35,411 nt of DNA from Planctomycetaceae bacterium (GCA_016795145.1 JAEUII010000134.1:1-35411), one strand, 5' to 3'; counted from the stretch's first letter, positions 14,295-23,342 are shown. Translations and numbers: made by a program. The notes: generated by a model not told the origin, from the letters alone.

Positions 14295-15843
14295 GAGTGT
14301 CCTCCTTGTGATCGCTGTGATCAGTGGCGTGACCTGAACCAGTACGGACGTTTGGAGTAGCCTCGTGTGGGTCTGAGTGCGATTCTGAGTGTGCCTCGGG
14401 TGTACTCTTCAATGGTGCAGCGACACCGTGTGGGTCTGGTGTATGAAGATCAGAAGGGACATGTTCGGCTGAAGTCGCGTTCTGTGGATGAGTCCCTATC
14501 TTCTTCTCGAGCTGACGTTTCTTCTCCAGGGTCGTGACCCACCACTGTGACAGCTCACTCAATGAACCAGCTTCCGGTTTGTCCGCGAGTCGTCGATAAC
14601 GATTCGACGCTTCAGCCGAACGTCCGAGTCGTCGCAGGCAACTGGCCTGTTGGTATTCGACCCAGAATTGCTGCTGAGGTGACAACGTCGACATATCGGC
14701 CTGCTGATACACATCCAGCGCCACGTCAAAGTGTCCCAGAGCAAACAGGTTGTTGGCCAGGCCGAGATGGTCAATCGTGCCCTCAATGGTTGTCGTCTCC
14801 GCAGGCTGAGCCTCAGGATGAGGATTGGGCCCAGGCGGATGTGGTTCTTGATTTGGAGTTGGCGGATGTGGTTCCGGGTGAGGTTCCGGATGAGGCTGCG
14901 GAGGCACATCCGGCCCCGGTGGATGAGGCTCGGGCTTCGGGCCTGGAACCGGAGGATGTGGTTCCGGATGAGGCACTGGGTGCTGATCTGGTGCAACCGG
15001 ATGAGGTTCCGGCTTCGGACCGATGACGGGAGGATGTGGATCTGGTTGCGGTGTCGAGTGTGGATCTGGAACGTGCGGCTGAGGTTCTGGCTGCGGACCA
15101 GGAGATGGTGCTACGGGTGACTGAGCCTGCTTAGCCCGCCGCTGCTTCTCCATGATGATCCGAAGTCGCTCCTGAAGCATCTTGAGTTGCTTTGCCCGTT
15201 CCCGAATGAGCGGATCGTCACTGTTAACATCTTCATCGACGACAGAAAGTCCAACGGCATTCGGAACGGTCTCATCTGGCCGATTCAAGAATGACGCTTT
15301 GAGCTGTTCTTTGATCGAATTGAGGGGTGGCTTTGTTCCCGCAGAAGATGCATCCGGCGAAGTACTCTTCTGAGACGCTTCCTGCTCGGACGCAGCGGAC
15401 ACTGACGAGCCTTCACTGGCGGGACTCCCTTTCGCATCTGTGGCCGAAGTTGTCGCCGTCGGTTCAGCCTGCGCGGGTTGCGGAACGGGAGTTGTTGCCG
15501 CAGCCGTGCTTTCGTTCACGGGCTCCTGAGTCGGCACGGGCGGAGGAGTTGAAGCAGGTGTGTTCGATGGCTCTTCCTGAGTCTTCATCGACGCCAGACG
15601 AACTGTCGCCGGAGGCTTTGCTCCGTTCGGCACGGCGACCCATCCTCGATGCGATGACTTCATCCACTGCGGGCCTGACGCGTTCGCGGAAGACCCGGCA
15701 GACTTGGCGGAGTTCTGCGACTTCTTCGACGTCTTTGTTTCCTGCGCCATGACAGTCGACGGAAGAACAGACATCAGACTGAAACAGATGAGCAGTCGGA
15801 GTGTCACTCGAAGTCTTCCCGAAAAATAATGGTTGTTCGTCAT
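14275..15843 (-). CDS. Secreted Pro/His-rich TPR protein
   Basis: 522 residues from ATG 15843, which lies one base after the upstream gene's stop codon (TAA C ATG), so the two are coupled. An upstream extension of 29 residues is open but lies within the previous gene. Residues 1-33 are a signal peptide (Arg-rich n-region, LLICFSLMSVLPS core, VMA cleavage). Next come an Ala/Ser/Thr/Pro-rich linker, a basic coiled coil around KMLQERLRIIMEKQRR, and about 110 residues of degenerate PEPHPPxPGPK-like repeats. Then two or three TPR-like helix pairs (ALGHFDVALDVYQQA, RLGRSAEASNRYRRL) and a His/Asp-rich tail follow. It is probably periplasmic; the His-rich parts could bind metal. No specific family was recognised. 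Confidence 0.75.
   Translation of the reverse strand: MTNNHYFSGRLRVTLRLLICFSLMSVLPSTVMAQETKTSKKSQNSAKSAGSSANASGPQWMKSSHRGWVAVPNGAKPPATVRLASMKTQEEPSNTPASTPPPVPTQEPVNESTAAATTPVPQPAQAEPTATTSATDAKGSPASEGSSVSAASEQEASQKSTSPDASSAGTKPPLNSIKEQLKASFLNRPDETVPNAVGLSVVDEDVNSDDPLIRERAKQLKMLQERLRIIMEKQRRAKQAQSPVAPSPGPQPEPQPHVPDPHSTPQPDPHPPVIGPKPEPHPVAPDQHPVPHPEPHPPVPGPKPEPHPPGPDVPPQPHPEPHPEPHPPTPNQEPHPPGPNPHPEAQPAETTTIEGTIDHLGLANNLFALGHFDVALDVYQQADMSTLSPQQQFWVEYQQASCLRRLGRSAEASNRYRRLADKPEAGSLSELSQWWVTTLEKKRQLEKKIGTHPQNATSAEHVPSDLHTPDPHGVAAPLKSTPEAHSESHSDPHEATPNVRTGSGHATDHSDHKEDTHGGPKH
14818..15110 (-). repeat. Coding tandem repeat for the Pro/His-rich segment
   Basis: Degenerate repeats of units such as GGATGTGGTTCCGG and GATGAGGTTCCGG (plus-strand reading) encode the PEPHP/PGP repeats of the secreted TPR protein. 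Period varies between about 18 and 36 bases, always a multiple of 3. Such a tract can change length by slippage. Confidence 0.7.
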
Positions 15844-15844
15844 G

Positions 15845-18820
15845 TTAGTGTCCTCCGCTGTGGTCGGAGGACTGGTGGCCGCCATTTGTGTTCGGCAGTG
15901 CAGAGTCATCCGAAGGAAGCATTCCGGCAAAGCAGGTCACAGCAGCCTGATACAGATTCTGTGATTCATAGGCACGGCCCATAACGCGAAGAGCCTGACG
16001 TTCAATAGCGACATCATCCGTCGCGTCGATGATGGCTCGGCACATCCGAATGGCCTGCTTCGGATCGCGTTCATCCAGCGCCAGTTCTGCGGTGTGCAGT
16101 TTGGCGATGATTGACGTTTCGCTGCTGTGGTCATTCAGGCCTGTCAGAAGCAGCTGAGCTTCTTCGTACTGTCCTTCCTCTTCGTAACGTCGCGACAGAC
16201 GTAGCACGGCTTCATTGCGAAGGTGACACGGAGGAAGTTTCTTCAGAGCAAGTCTCCAGGCCTCCAGAGACTGTTCGGTCAGGCCAAGATCATCACAGGC
16301 TTCCGCCACCAGAATCGCCCAGTGTCCTCCGCAGGCGTCTTCGGCCCGGAATTCTGACAGTGCTGAGACAACAGCCCAGCCCTCTCGTTCACGTCGATCA
16401 GAAAGAACGGCAGCACGGAATCTGGACAGGGCAGACACAAACGCTGCTCCTGCTTTCCCGGGACCTTCTGCCAGTTCCTCTCTTCGTCCCATCAGAATGC
16501 TGTTGGCACCCTGAGGATTGTTCAGCATCAGATAGACACTTGCGAGCTGCAGTGCGGCCCATGGTTCCAGTTCAGAACCCTTTGCCAGTGACAGCCCACG
16601 CATCATCGTTGTTGTCGCCGTCTTGCCTTTTCCATCTTCGATCAGAAGACGACTATGAAAAATGTAGGCAGCAATTCGAACATCCAGCTGGCCACCAGAG
16701 GCATCAATGCTTCGAAGGAACGCCTGACGAGCATCCTCACGCTCATTCAGAAGCATCAGACACTTGCCAAGATTGAAAGCCGCTTCGGTTTCAACGACGG
16801 AACGAGGATCTGTCTCAAGCTGCACGTGAAGATACTGCACGGCATCGGCGGCACGCTTCTGCTCGAACAGCAGTGTGCTGAGTGCCAGTCGACTATGGCC
16901 GGCCTGCAATGAAGCAGGACCTTCAATCACAGCATGCCGAAGAATTCGCTCTGCGGCTCCAAGGCGAGTCGCTCGCCAGTCCTCTTCCGAAAGTTCCGTA
17001 CGATGACGGATCTGGATGACATCGTCCTGACTGATCCATCCAAGATCGTAGGGCAGGGTCAGTCCATCAAGAATCAAAGCAAGGCTTCGGTCAGACACAT
17101 GGATTTGCTGTGAACGTCCCTGCAGCGATTCCGTGGCTGCTTCGGAGAGATCCAGCTTCAGTCGACAGCCTTTGATCAGATTTCCAAGCAGCGGTTCAAT
17201 TCGAGTGACACCACAGTTCAGCTTGATCCGAATCTCGGAAGGGTCATTATCCGAGAGACTCAGAACGCGGAACTCGTTCCTTCCCGCGAGTGTCGGGGTC
17301 TCATGAATCAGCAGCGGCAGTTCTTTCAGCAGCTGACCGGGGTCCGCAACCCACTCCGGAACCGCGAGGGTTGTGTCTTTCAGCAAATCGGTCATTGATA
17401 CCGTTGTGTTTTCTCTCCAGATATCACGACCGACCAGGTGCAGCACTTCGTTGCGAACAGTGGGCAACAGTTCCGTTTCATCCAGAATCGCGCGGCGCAG
17501 AAGATCGGCCTGCAGGCCTTCATGCTGTCCCGTTGCCGCCAGACAGCGTGCTTCGCCGTATCGTGAAACTCCGGCCCACGCTGGGTCGGACTGAGTCCCG
17601 GAGATTCGGCGGTACGCTTCGAGCGCCGCGGCGTGACGGCCGGCAGCTTCCGCACACAGAGCCAGACGAAACAAAATCGCACTGCCCGGAGGACCCTGGG
17701 ACTTGGCTCGAATCTGCTGCAGAGCCCGCATCGCCGGGATGTAGTTTCCTCCAGCCAGCTGTTCATCTGCGTACGTCAGCACATTCGCTGCCTGAAGCGT
17801 GCTCTTTTCCTGCGACAAACGTTGTTGGGTCGCGGCTGTTCGCTGATCAGTTTTCGAAGGACCGTGTGCTGACGCAGCAGATTCAGGCTCCTCACCGTGA
17901 AAAGGATCCTCTTCGCCGGCGAACAGCTCGTCTGCAGACAGTCTTTTGGAAGGTGCCTTCGGTTCATGCGTCGTCTCTTCATGCGTTGCATCGTCATGCG
18001 ATCCAGCGTGATCCTCTGACTCTGCATCTTCAAACGACGCAGCATCAGGAACCGGATGAACGACAGATTCCGGAACTGACTCGGCAAACCCCAGCGCCTC
18101 TTCACTAAATGGATCTGCCTCCATCCCGGAAGCCGCAGACTCTGTCACGTCACCGTGCGATCCGTGTGACTCCGCCTGAGCAACGTGCGTTGATTCAGAA
18201 TGATCATCAGCGTGCTGATTCGCAGCGTGCGAATCTTCCTGAACGTGTTCTTCCTCAGACGAATGAGCGACCTGTGAAGAGTGCTCGTCATGAGATGAGA
18301 TCTCTTCCGTCGACCCGGGTGACGCATGACTGTCGGAATGATGTTCTTCGCTGGCAGAGTGATCTGCCTGGGCGGAACGCTGGGTCGTGACCTTCTTTGC
18401 GCCTCGACCGGAACTTGCAAGTTTCCGAGGAGCGGTGTCCGATTCCTCGTGCGGCGTTTCCCCATGACTTGCTGCGACACGATCGTGACTGTGATCCAGC
18501 TCAGACGAATGCCTGTCACTGGCGGCTGATTTCGGATTGGATGGGTTGTTTTTTCGGGCAGAAGATTTGGGTGAGGAGAACTCATCAAACTGAGAATCCT
18601 GGAGATCCACTGCGGGATTCTCCTCACTGACGGGGCCTTTTCCCGACTGCAAATAGAGGGCACCAACAGCACCGACTCCGGCCGTGGCAGCCACTGAAAG
18701 ATAGAGGGCCACAGGTCGCAGAATATGCAAAAAAGCTTGGTTTTTCTGATGCTCTGTCACGATGTCGTCATCCTGCCCGAGTCCCGGAATCCCTACAGTC
18801 GATACAACCGCTACCACCAC
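15845..18820 (-). CDS. Large membrane-anchored TPR protein with His/Ser/Glu-rich linker and STN-like segment
   Basis: 991 residues from GTG 18820. A GTG at 18760 with an upstream GGATGA gives a 971-residue form beginning TEHQKNQ and is also plausible. A single membrane segment (about 36-58, VALYLSVAATAGVGAVGALYL) follows a short cytosolic tail. Residues 60-330 are low complexity, rich in His, Ser, Asp and Glu. From about 340 there are many TPR-like helix pairs. They are interrupted near 530-610 by a beta-alpha segment resembling the secretin/TonB short N-terminal (STN) domain (LKLDLSEAA, SLALILDGLTLPYDLGW, DDVIQI). It ends with a His-rich tail. It is the first gene of the minus-strand operon, divergent from flgM. 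Probably a periplasm-spanning scaffold; its exact role is unknown. Confidence 0.75.
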   Translation of the reverse strand: MVVAVVSTVGIPGLGQDDDIVTEHQKNQAFLHILRPVALYLSVAATAGVGAVGALYLQSGKGPVSEENPAVDLQDSQFDEFSSPKSSARKNNPSNPKSAASDRHSSELDHSHDRVAASHGETPHEESDTAPRKLASSGRGAKKVTTQRSAQADHSASEEHHSDSHASPGSTEEISSHDEHSSQVAHSSEEEHVQEDSHAANQHADDHSESTHVAQAESHGSHGDVTESAASGMEADPFSEEALGFAESVPESVVHPVPDAASFEDAESEDHAGSHDDATHEETTHEPKAPSKRLSADELFAGEEDPFHGEEPESAASAHGPSKTDQRTAATQQRLSQEKSTLQAANVLTYADEQLAGGNYIPAMRALQQIRAKSQGPPGSAILFRLALCAEAAGRHAAALEAYRRISGTQSDPAWAGVSRYGEARCLAATGQHEGLQADLLRRAILDETELLPTVRNEVLHLVGRDIWRENTTVSMTDLLKDTTLAVPEWVADPGQLLKELPLLIHETPTLAGRNEFRVLSLSDNDPSEIRIKLNCGVTRIEPLLGNLIKGCRLKLDLSEAATESLQGRSQQIHVSDRSLALILDGLTLPYDLGWISQDDVIQIRHRTELSEEDWRATRLGAAERILRHAVIEGPASLQAGHSRLALSTLLFEQKRAADAVQYLHVQLETDPRSVVETEAAFNLGKCLMLLNEREDARQAFLRSIDASGGQLDVRIAAYIFHSRLLIEDGKGKTATTTMMRGLSLAKGSELEPWAALQLASVYLMLNNPQGANSILMGRREELAEGPGKAGAAFVSALSRFRAAVLSDRREREGWAVVSALSEFRAEDACGGHWAILVAEACDDLGLTEQSLEAWRLALKKLPPCHLRNEAVLRLSRRYEEEGQYEEAQLLLTGLNDHSSETSIIAKLHTAELALDERDPKQAIRMCRAIIDATDDVAIERQALRVMGRAYESQNLYQAAVTCFAGMLPSDDSALPNTNGGHQSSDHSGGH

Positions 18821-18860
18821 ATCGTCCGAGAGGGTGGGCTGGTTGAGTCAAAATTTTTCG

Positions 18861-18887
18861 GCAAGTTTTCAGTAGACGCTTCGATAA
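18861..18887 (+). promoter_or_regulatory. Sigma-28 (FliA)-type promoter upstream of flgM
   Basis: GCAAGTTT (18861-18868) matches the -35 consensus TAAAGTTT at 6 of 8 positions. After exactly 11 bases, TTCGATAA (18880-18887) matches the -10 consensus GCCGATAA at 6 of 8. It lies 38 bases before the flgM ATG. Control of flgM by sigma-28 is common in bacteria. Confidence 0.6.
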
Positions 18888-18925
18888 CGGAGTCTGACTC
18901 AGGTTTCTCACTGTGGAGCAGAGCC

Positions 18926-19213
18926 ATGCAGATTCAACGATTCGATTCAGCCGGTAGTCCGTGGGGTCCGCGGCCCGCGCAGACATCTGGTGCGAATTCG
19001 CGAAGCATTGGTGGTTCTGGTTCGCGCGAAAACGAAGCCGAGGGGGTTGCTGGCGACAACGAACTGAATGAGCTGTCTCGTCAACTGGGCGGGATGAGCG
19101 ACATTCGGGAAGACGTCGTGGCGATGGCGAAAGTGAGAGTGCAGCGAGGCGATTACCTGACTCGCGCTGCAGCCGAAGAAACGGCCGCAGCAATTCTGAG
19201 CAAGGATGCTTAG
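18926..19213 (+). CDS. flgM: FlgM-like anti-sigma-28 factor
   Basis: A 95-residue protein from ATG 18926, with GGAG about 9 bases upstream. An ATG at 18725 is in frame but would run back through the divergent gene. The N-terminal half is Gly/Ser/Arg-rich and probably disordered, as in FlgM. The C-terminal half (REDVVAMAKVRVQRGDYLTRAAAEETAAAIL) has the FlgM pattern of two amphipathic helices around a G-x-Y turn that bind sigma-28. It holds FliA inactive until it is exported through the finished hook-basal body. It lies directly upstream of flagellin and behind a sigma-28-type promoter. The family call rests on pattern and context. Confidence 0.72.
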   Translation: MQIQRFDSAGSPWGPRPAQTSGANSRSIGGSGSRENEAEGVAGDNELNELSRQLGGMSDIREDVVAMAKVRVQRGDYLTRAAAEETAAAILSKDA

Positions 19214-19393
19214 ACAAGCTTTCTGTCTTGAGGTGACACACATGGACTATGTGTTGCTTCGGTCTTCCGGGCCAATCCAGGCCGGGCAGCGTGTGGCTCT
19301 TCTTGCTGAAAGCACAGCTGGTTTCTTACATCCTTGATGCGAACCGAACCTAGAAGGGTCCGGCGCGCACACTTTCGACGAAGGAACTGAATC

Positions 19394-20809
19394 ATGGGGT
19401 TGTCGATTGCAAATAATGTCACGTCTCTGAACGCTCAGCACAACCTGAACAAAGCGTCGATGGGTGTGGCAAAGTCGGTTGAAAAACTCTCTTCCGGTTT
19501 GAAAATCAATCGTGGTGCCGATGGCCCGGCAGCACTGGTCATTTCAGAAAAGCAGCGTGCTCAGATCGCAGGTCTGAAGCAGGCTGTTGAAAACACAGAA
19601 AAGGCAGCTTCAGTCGTCCAGACTGCTGAAGGTGCTCTGAACGAAATCAACTCACTTCTGGTCAAGGTCCGAAGCCTGGCCATCGACAGTGCAAACTCCG
19701 GCGTGAATGACGATGATGCTCTGGCTGCAAACCAGGCAGAAATTGACAACGCCCTTGATACCATCAACCGAATTGCAAACAACACTCAGTTCGGCACCAA
19801 GAAGCTTCTTGACGGTTCAGCCGGCATCGGCGGCACCACAACTGACGCAGACGTAACGTTCCTGAAGGGAACTTCAGACACGACCGCCGGCACCTATGCC
19901 ATCGCAGTCACAACAGTCGGCGAGCGAGCCGTTCAGGAAGCCGGCACTGACCAGACAGCCGCTCTGGCTCAGGACGAAATCCTGACGGTCAACGGCGTCA
20001 GCATCAGCCTGACCACTGGCATGAGCCAGGCACAGGTTGTGAACCGAATCAACGAATTCACTTCACAGACGGGCGTCGTCGCCGACACAAACGGTGGTGC
20101 GACACGAATCTATACCGAGGCCTTCGGATCGGAAGCAGAACTGACTGTCGTATCGAACGTTGCAGGTGCTGCCGACAGCAGCGGCTTCGGTACCACCGAA
20201 CTGACCGACTCGGGCATTGACGTCATCGGAACCATCGGCGGCACCAGCTACACGGGTGTTGGCAACGTTCTGACAGCCAACGCAGGTGCTGAAAAGGGTC
20301 TGTCGATCCAGCTGGCCGCCAGCACAGGAGCCAATGCATTCGAAACCGTCACTGGTGCTCAGGGTAACGTCACTGTTGCAAACAACTCTCTGGTCTTCCA
20401 GATCGGTGCGAATCAGGATCAGACAGCCAGCATCGCGATTCAGAAAGTGAATCCGAACGGCTTGGGTGTTGGTGTCACTGGTAACCAGTTCTCAAGCCTT
20501 GACGAAATCGAAGTCACTTCGGCCAGCAAGGCTCAGGATGCTCTCGCAGTGATCGACTCGGCGATTGATGACGTCACCAACCTTCGAGGTACGCTGGGTG
20601 CGTTCCAGGCTAACACCCTGGAATCCACAGCCAACAACCTCCGAGCAACTCTGGAAAACACCGTGAATGCGGAATCCGTAATCCGTGACACGGACTTCGC
20701 GGAAGAAATCGCGAACTTTACGAAGGGACAGGTTCTGGTCCAGGCCGGCACCTCGATGCTCAGCAACGCAAACCAGATTCCACAGCTGGTTCTGTCGCTG
20801 CTCCGATAA
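19394..20809 (+). CDS. fliC: Flagellin
   Basis: A 471-residue flagellin. The conserved N-terminal D0/D1 region (GLSIANNVTSLNAQHNLNK, VEKLSSGLKINRGADGPA, AEGALNEINSLLVKVRSLA) and C-terminal D1/D0 region (NLRGTLGAFQANTLES, AGTSMLSNANQIPQLVLSLLR) are intact. The central variable domain (about 145-370) contains a flagellin hook-IN-like segment (ILTVNGVSISLTTGMSQAQVVNRINEF) and is Gly/Thr/Ser-rich. The middle domain offers many Ser/Thr for O-glycosylation, which could use a product of the UDP-sugar dehydratase in this window (speculative). AAGGA precedes the ATG. Upstream, 19214-19393 has a short ACACAT/ATGTGT hairpin but no clear promoter, so co-transcription with flgM is possible. Confidence 0.96.
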   Translation: MGLSIANNVTSLNAQHNLNKASMGVAKSVEKLSSGLKINRGADGPAALVISEKQRAQIAGLKQAVENTEKAASVVQTAEGALNEINSLLVKVRSLAIDSANSGVNDDDALAANQAEIDNALDTINRIANNTQFGTKKLLDGSAGIGGTTTDADVTFLKGTSDTTAGTYAIAVTTVGERAVQEAGTDQTAALAQDEILTVNGVSISLTTGMSQAQVVNRINEFTSQTGVVADTNGGATRIYTEAFGSEAELTVVSNVAGAADSSGFGTTELTDSGIDVIGTIGGTSYTGVGNVLTANAGAEKGLSIQLAASTGANAFETVTGAQGNVTVANNSLVFQIGANQDQTASIAIQKVNPNGLGVGVTGNQFSSLDEIEVTSASKAQDALAVIDSAIDDVTNLRGTLGAFQANTLESTANNLRATLENTVNAESVIRDTDFAEEIANFTKGQVLVQAGTSMLSNANQIPQLVLSLLR

Positions 20810-20840
20810 TCGAGCCGCCTGAACAGACGTAGTACAACGG

Positions 20841-20885
20841 AACGGTCCGCACGAACCTGGCAACCCAGAGTTCGGGCGGACCGTT
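20841..20885 (+). terminator. Strong hairpin terminator between fliC and fliD
   Basis: AACGGTCCGC (20841-20850) pairs perfectly with GCGGACCGTT (20876-20885). The stem continues past one mismatch with CGAAC/GTTCG. TTTCT overlaps and follows the stem. It would uncouple abundant flagellin mRNA from fliD. Confidence 0.8.
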
Positions 20886-20916
20886 TCTCGGTTCCATGGA
20901 TCCGTGGGGAGGATTT

Positions 20917-22920
20917 ATGCCAGCCATTACGATCAACGGCCTGGTGTCAGGAATCGACACTGACAACATCGTCTCAGGACTGCTGGACATTCAGCAGCAG
21001 CAGATCGATCGCATGTCGCTGCGCAAAACGGAAATCCAGCGGAAGCAGGCCGCCTTCAGTACTCTGGAATCCAGAATGCTGAGCCTTCGGTCTGATGCCG
21101 GGGTTCTTGGTCGCACGTCATCCAATCCTCTGACAAAACTGTCTGTCACCGCCAGTGATTCAGAAGCCATCTCCGCAACAGCTTCTACGTCAGCTGTTTC
21201 CGGCGTCTATTCTCTGACGGTCAATTCAAAGGCAGCCGCTCACCAGGTCGCGAGCCAGGGGTTTGCAGACGCAGACGCCGAGATCACTCAGGGTACATTT
21301 GAAATTCGACTGGGCAGCGGTGACGTCAAGACGATCACCATCGACAGCAACAATGCAACGCTGTCGGGCCTCGCTTCCGCGATCAATGCGTCGGGAGCAG
21401 GCGTGAGTGCAAGCATCGTGAAGGACTCTGCAGGCGGATCGACACCCTGGAAGCTCTTGCTGACAGGAACCAAAACCGGTGCAGACAACGCGATCAGTGT
21501 GACAAACAATCTTGCGGCCAGCGGTGGGACTGCGACAAAGCCCAGCCTCGATTTCCTGAACCCCGTCCAGGCGGCGGCAGATGCAGAAGTCACACTCGGT
21601 TCCGGCGCTGGAGCAATCACGGTTTCGAGTGACACAAACCGATTTGATGATCTTATTGCCGGTGTCAGCTTTGAACTGATGCAGGTCTCTGACGGCCAGC
21701 AGGTATCGCTCACCGTGGCGCGCGACACAGCGGGAGCTGTCACTGCCGTTCAGGATTTCGTCGATTCGTTCAACGGAGTTCTGGGCTTCATCGACGACAA
21801 CTCAACCTACAACACGTCGACGAATGAAGGTGGCGTGTTTCTTGGCAATGCCGGAACCATCCGAATTCAGCAATCGCTCCGGTCCACGATTCAGGATGTC
21901 GTGCCCGGTGCCAACCCTCTTGCAAACCGACTCTCCGCGGTGGGTCTGTCATTCACCGACAACGGCCGCCTGCAGTTCGATCAGTCGAAGCTTCAGGACG
22001 CCCTCAACGGTGAAGTCGATGGCGTCGATGCCGATGATGTCAAAAAGCTGTTTGCTCTCGGAGGAGAATCAACCAACTCCGGCATCTCATTCCTGCTTGG
22101 CAGCTCGCGAACGAAGTCTTCCGCGACAGCTTACGGCGTCGACATTACTCAGGCCGCTGAACAGGCCACAATCACTGGCGCATCGAACCTTGCGGCGTCC
22201 ACAGTCATCACTTCCTCCAACCGAACCCTGTCACTGGATCTGGATGGTAAGGCGGCGACTGTTACTCTGTCAGAAGGGACATACACCGCCCAGCAACTGG
22301 CAGACCACATCGAATCGGTCATCAATGACTCCGAAGACCTTCCGGGACGTGAAATCAAAGTCAGCCTGAATGGAAGCAAACTGGTGCTGACCTCAGCCAG
22401 CTATGGATCGTCGTCCAAAGTGTCGGTTACCGGCGGGACTGCTGTCACCGATCTGGGACTTACGACTTCGCTCACCGATACCGGGCGAGATGTCGTGGGC
22501 TCGTTCATTGTTGACGGGCAAACGGAAGTCGCTGTTGGTCGAGGACGAGTTCTTTCAGGCGATCCGGACAACGAAAACACAGCAGACCTCCAGGTTCAGG
22601 TCACACTGACTTCCAGTCAGGTGAGTTCCGGAGTCGAAGGCTCATTGACGGTCACGCGAGGCCTTGCGTCGGCCCTGGATCAGGTCCTGGGGGACCTGCT
22701 GGATGTGGAAGACGGTCTCCTCACATCAATCGATGACGGCTACACAAGTCAGCTCGAGTCTATTCAGGCATCGATCGACAGGCAGCAGGCAACCTTTGAT
22801 CGTCAGAAGGAGAGTCTGCTCACACAGTTCCAGGCTTTGGAAACAGCGATTAGCCAGATGCAGGCCACTGGTAATTACCTGTCAGCTCAGCTGGCCAATC
22901 TCCCCTCTCTTTCTTCATGA
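20917..22920 (+). CDS. fliD: Flagellar hook-associated protein 2 (filament cap)
   Basis: 667 residues from ATG 20917, chosen because GGGGAGG sits 5 bases upstream; an ATG at 20896 is in frame without such a site. The N-terminal FliD signature (ITINGLVSGIDTDNIVSGLL) is followed by a coiled coil with many Gln. Two flagellin hook-IN-like repeats lie in the centre, and a C-terminal FliD domain ends in a long coiled coil (DRQQATFDRQKESLLTQF). The protein caps the filament tip and folds exported flagellin. It is longer than the roughly 470 residues of E. coli FliD because of an enlarged central region. The stop codon overlaps the fliS start (ATGA). Confidence 0.93.
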   Translation: MPAITINGLVSGIDTDNIVSGLLDIQQQQIDRMSLRKTEIQRKQAAFSTLESRMLSLRSDAGVLGRTSSNPLTKLSVTASDSEAISATASTSAVSGVYSLTVNSKAAAHQVASQGFADADAEITQGTFEIRLGSGDVKTITIDSNNATLSGLASAINASGAGVSASIVKDSAGGSTPWKLLLTGTKTGADNAISVTNNLAASGGTATKPSLDFLNPVQAAADAEVTLGSGAGAITVSSDTNRFDDLIAGVSFELMQVSDGQQVSLTVARDTAGAVTAVQDFVDSFNGVLGFIDDNSTYNTSTNEGGVFLGNAGTIRIQQSLRSTIQDVVPGANPLANRLSAVGLSFTDNGRLQFDQSKLQDALNGEVDGVDADDVKKLFALGGESTNSGISFLLGSSRTKSSATAYGVDITQAAEQATITGASNLAASTVITSSNRTLSLDLDGKAATVTLSEGTYTAQQLADHIESVINDSEDLPGREIKVSLNGSKLVLTSASYGSSSKVSVTGGTAVTDLGLTTSLTDTGRDVVGSFIVDGQTEVAVGRGRVLSGDPDNENTADLQVQVTLTSSQVSSGVEGSLTVTRGLASALDQVLGDLLDVEDGLLTSIDDGYTSQLESIQASIDRQQATFDRQKESLLTQFQALETAISQMQATGNYLSAQLANLPSLSS

Positions 22921-23342
22921 TCCCTGACGGAACGAACCACATGAATCCTCACCTGCGGTATCAGAAAGCTCAGACGTTGTCATGGACGCGTGTTGACATG
23001 CTGCTGACCATCTATGAGCATGTCGTTGCATCACTTTCAGAAGGTGCTGTACTGCTCGAGAATGAAAACCTGTCCGGACTTTTGCCAGTGCGAATTCGCG
23101 CTCAGAAGGCTCTCCTGGCCGTGGCGGATGGCCTTGATCTCGAACAGGGCGAACTGCCCACTCAGGTGCTTCGCCTCGTCGTTTTTGCTCTCGACCAGGT
23201 CCGCACCAACGATGCGGCATCGTGGCGTTCTGCTGCTCGCGTCATGCAGACACTGCGCGACGGATTCGCTGAGATTCAGGACCAGGCTCGCCTGGCCGAA
23301 TATGACGGAAAAATTCCGGCTCTCGACGCGGTCCGCACCTAG
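22917..23342 (+). CDS. fliS: Flagellar export chaperone FliS
   Basis: A 141-residue helical protein. The N-terminal pattern YQKAQTLSWTRVDMLLTIYEHVVASL fits FliS, with the conserved Tyr, a short turn and the LLxxLY-like helix that binds the C-terminus of flagellin. It prevents premature flagellin polymerisation in the cytosol. Its ATG overlaps the fliD stop codon in an ATGA junction; an in-frame ATG at 22941 would drop 8 residues. The order fliC-fliD-fliS is the classic one, and the family call is strengthened by it. Confidence 0.85.
   Translation: MIPDGTNHMNPHLRYQKAQTLSWTRVDMLLTIYEHVVASLSEGAVLLENENLSGLLPVRIRAQKALLAVADGLDLEQGELPTQVLRLVVFALDQVRTNDAASWRSAARVMQTLRDGFAEIQDQARLAEYDGKIPALDAVRT

Noticed and set aside
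18725..18925. Upstream extension of the flgM frame
   Set aside because: It would overlap the coding start of the divergent TPR gene and run through the sigma-28-type promoter; the ribosome site favours ATG 18926.
19240..19260. ACACAT/ATGTGT hairpin after flgM as a terminator
   Set aside because: The stem is only 6 bp and no T-run follows.
19296..19309. TGGCTCTTCTTGCT upstream of fliC as a sigma-54 promoter
   Set aside because: The GG-to-GC distance is 8 instead of 10 bases.
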